A stretch of DNA of 64,000 nucleotides, from positions 106,087 to 170,086 of the forward strand of contig JAJQJQ010000098.1 of the NCBI GenBank assembly GCA_028622995.1. The letters are read 5' to 3'. The notes beneath the pieces are model-generated. The model saw only the letters and a program-made list of their open reading frames with translations. It did not search any database and was not told the origin of the DNA. This DNA comes from Panagrolaimus kolymaensis (Eukaryota; Nematoda; Chromadorea; Rhabditida; Panagrolaimidae). The translations under genes and the position numbers were made by a program. Below, piece after piece: positions 63,980 through 64,000 of this stretch (position 1 is its first letter; every line of letters starts with the position of its first letter).

Positions 63980-64000
63980 TTTTTGCATCAAAATATTTGA
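63980..64000 (+). repeat. Partial monomer cut by the window edge
   Basis: The first 21 bases of the next monomer, in phase and without changes, show that the array continues to the right. Confidence 0.95.

Larger units (their letters stand above)
1..64000 (+). repeat. 140-bp AT-rich satellite DNA array
   Basis: The string TTTTTGCATC recurs every 140 bp from base 1 to base 63980, giving 457 complete head-to-tail monomers and a 21-bp partial one. I see no inverted monomer, spacer, transposon or unique sequence. Eight monomers depart from 140 bp: 139 bp at 17081, 17920, 18619, 22818, 56837 and 61597, 141 bp at 61456, and 144 bp at 63696. The first copy has 37 G/C of 140. Copies typically differ by only a few bases, concentrated at monomer positions 88-95 and 130. 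Such length constancy and homogeneity are known marks of satellite DNA kept uniform by unequal crossing-over and gene conversion. Centromeric or pericentromeric heterochromatin is the likely site (inference). The strand label is arbitrary and records the common orientation. The 140-bp period is not a multiple of three, so the array carries no continuous reading frame. Confidence 0.99.

Noticed and set aside
1..64000. CRISPR array
   Set aside because: The repeat is 140 bp, directly abutting, with no unique spacers between repeats and no cas genes; variation is in shared discrete states.
1..64000. CENP-B box in the GGTGGAA region
   Set aside because: The best alignment in type N keeps about 5 of the 9 core positions of the consensus and lacks the CGGG end; P and Q are no better.
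1..64000. Bacterial, organellar or viral origin of the sequence
   Set aside because: A 64-kb gene-free tandem array of one 140-bp unit with HOR structure is typical of eukaryotic heterochromatin; no gene, origin or control-region context supports an alternative.
1..64000. Telomeric or microsatellite repeat
   Set aside because: No short-unit repeat runs occur beyond A/T homopolymers of up to about eight bases; the only period is 140 bp and multiples of it.
1..64000. The entire array as an assembly artefact made by looping one read
   Set aside because: Different segments hold private, linked variants and changing HOR periods, which simple looping would not create. Copy number could still be mis-assembled; spanning-read checks would decide.

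Overview
The whole window is one tandem satellite DNA array. A 140-bp, AT-rich monomer (about 74% A+T; I count 37 G/C in the first copy) repeats head to tail, always in the same orientation, from the first to the last base. Following the phase of the repeat by eye gives 457 complete monomers plus a 21-bp partial one at the right edge. All but eight are exactly 140 bp; the exceptions are 139, 141 or 144 bp. No flanking unique sequence, gene, RNA gene, transposon insertion, inversion or spacer is visible, so the array runs past both window edges. This points to a eukaryotic chromosome, most likely constitutive heterochromatin (centromeric or pericentromeric), and to a long-read assembly. Short AT-rich satellites near this length are common in invertebrates such as beetles, but I do not recognise this monomer and will not name a species.

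Inside the monomer nearly all variation between copies lies in one 8-bp window at monomer positions 88-95. It has three main states, called here N (C88, then AACCC at 91-95), P (A88, ACCAG) and Q (A88, ACAAG). P and Q differ by one base, while N differs from P by four linked substitutions. A second variable site is position 130 (G, A or rarely T), sometimes linked to C128G. The other positions are almost invariant. Each monomer also holds a 30-bp imperfect dyad (15-44), a TATAAAAG string (41-48), a 5-bp-stem hairpin (58-71), single PstI (CTGCAG) and ClaI (ATCGAT) sites, and several A/T tracts.

The array is a mosaic of local higher-order repeats (HORs), each marked by its own rare variants. 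1-6300 is mixed, with a divergent GGTTG subtype at the left. 6301-10640 is a 5-7-mer HOR with A89T and A135C monomers. 10641-11900 is a Q-P-P trimer. 12461-13580 is a 2-3-mer HOR with TACTTG/GCAAAA marks. 13581-16940 is mixed and N-rich. 17081-18757 holds three copies of a 1-bp-deleted monomer 6 and 5 monomers apart. 19598-23656 is a 7-8-mer HOR marked by a GGTTG+P monomer. 23797-29536 is an 8-11-mer pattern marked by GATGG. 29537-41856 is P/N interleaved with long repeated type strings. 41857-44096 is an almost pure P-Q dimer. 44097-52636 contains 980-bp and 420-700-bp duplications. 52637-56836 is P/Q rich. 56976 to the end is marked by T22C monomers. This is the expected outcome of unequal exchange and gene conversion acting locally.

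No gene can be supported. The few open frames of 63-75 codons are frame accidents: at least four of them open at TTG, and they exist because a local substitution or 1-bp deletion removes a stop that the ordinary monomer carries. The most interesting signal is the two-state box at 88-95 in an otherwise uniform monomer, which formally resembles the A-box/B-box dichotomy of primate alpha satellite and could mark a sequence-specific protein site. That is inference. All counts and HOR boundaries come from reading by eye and should be confirmed by a monomer alignment.
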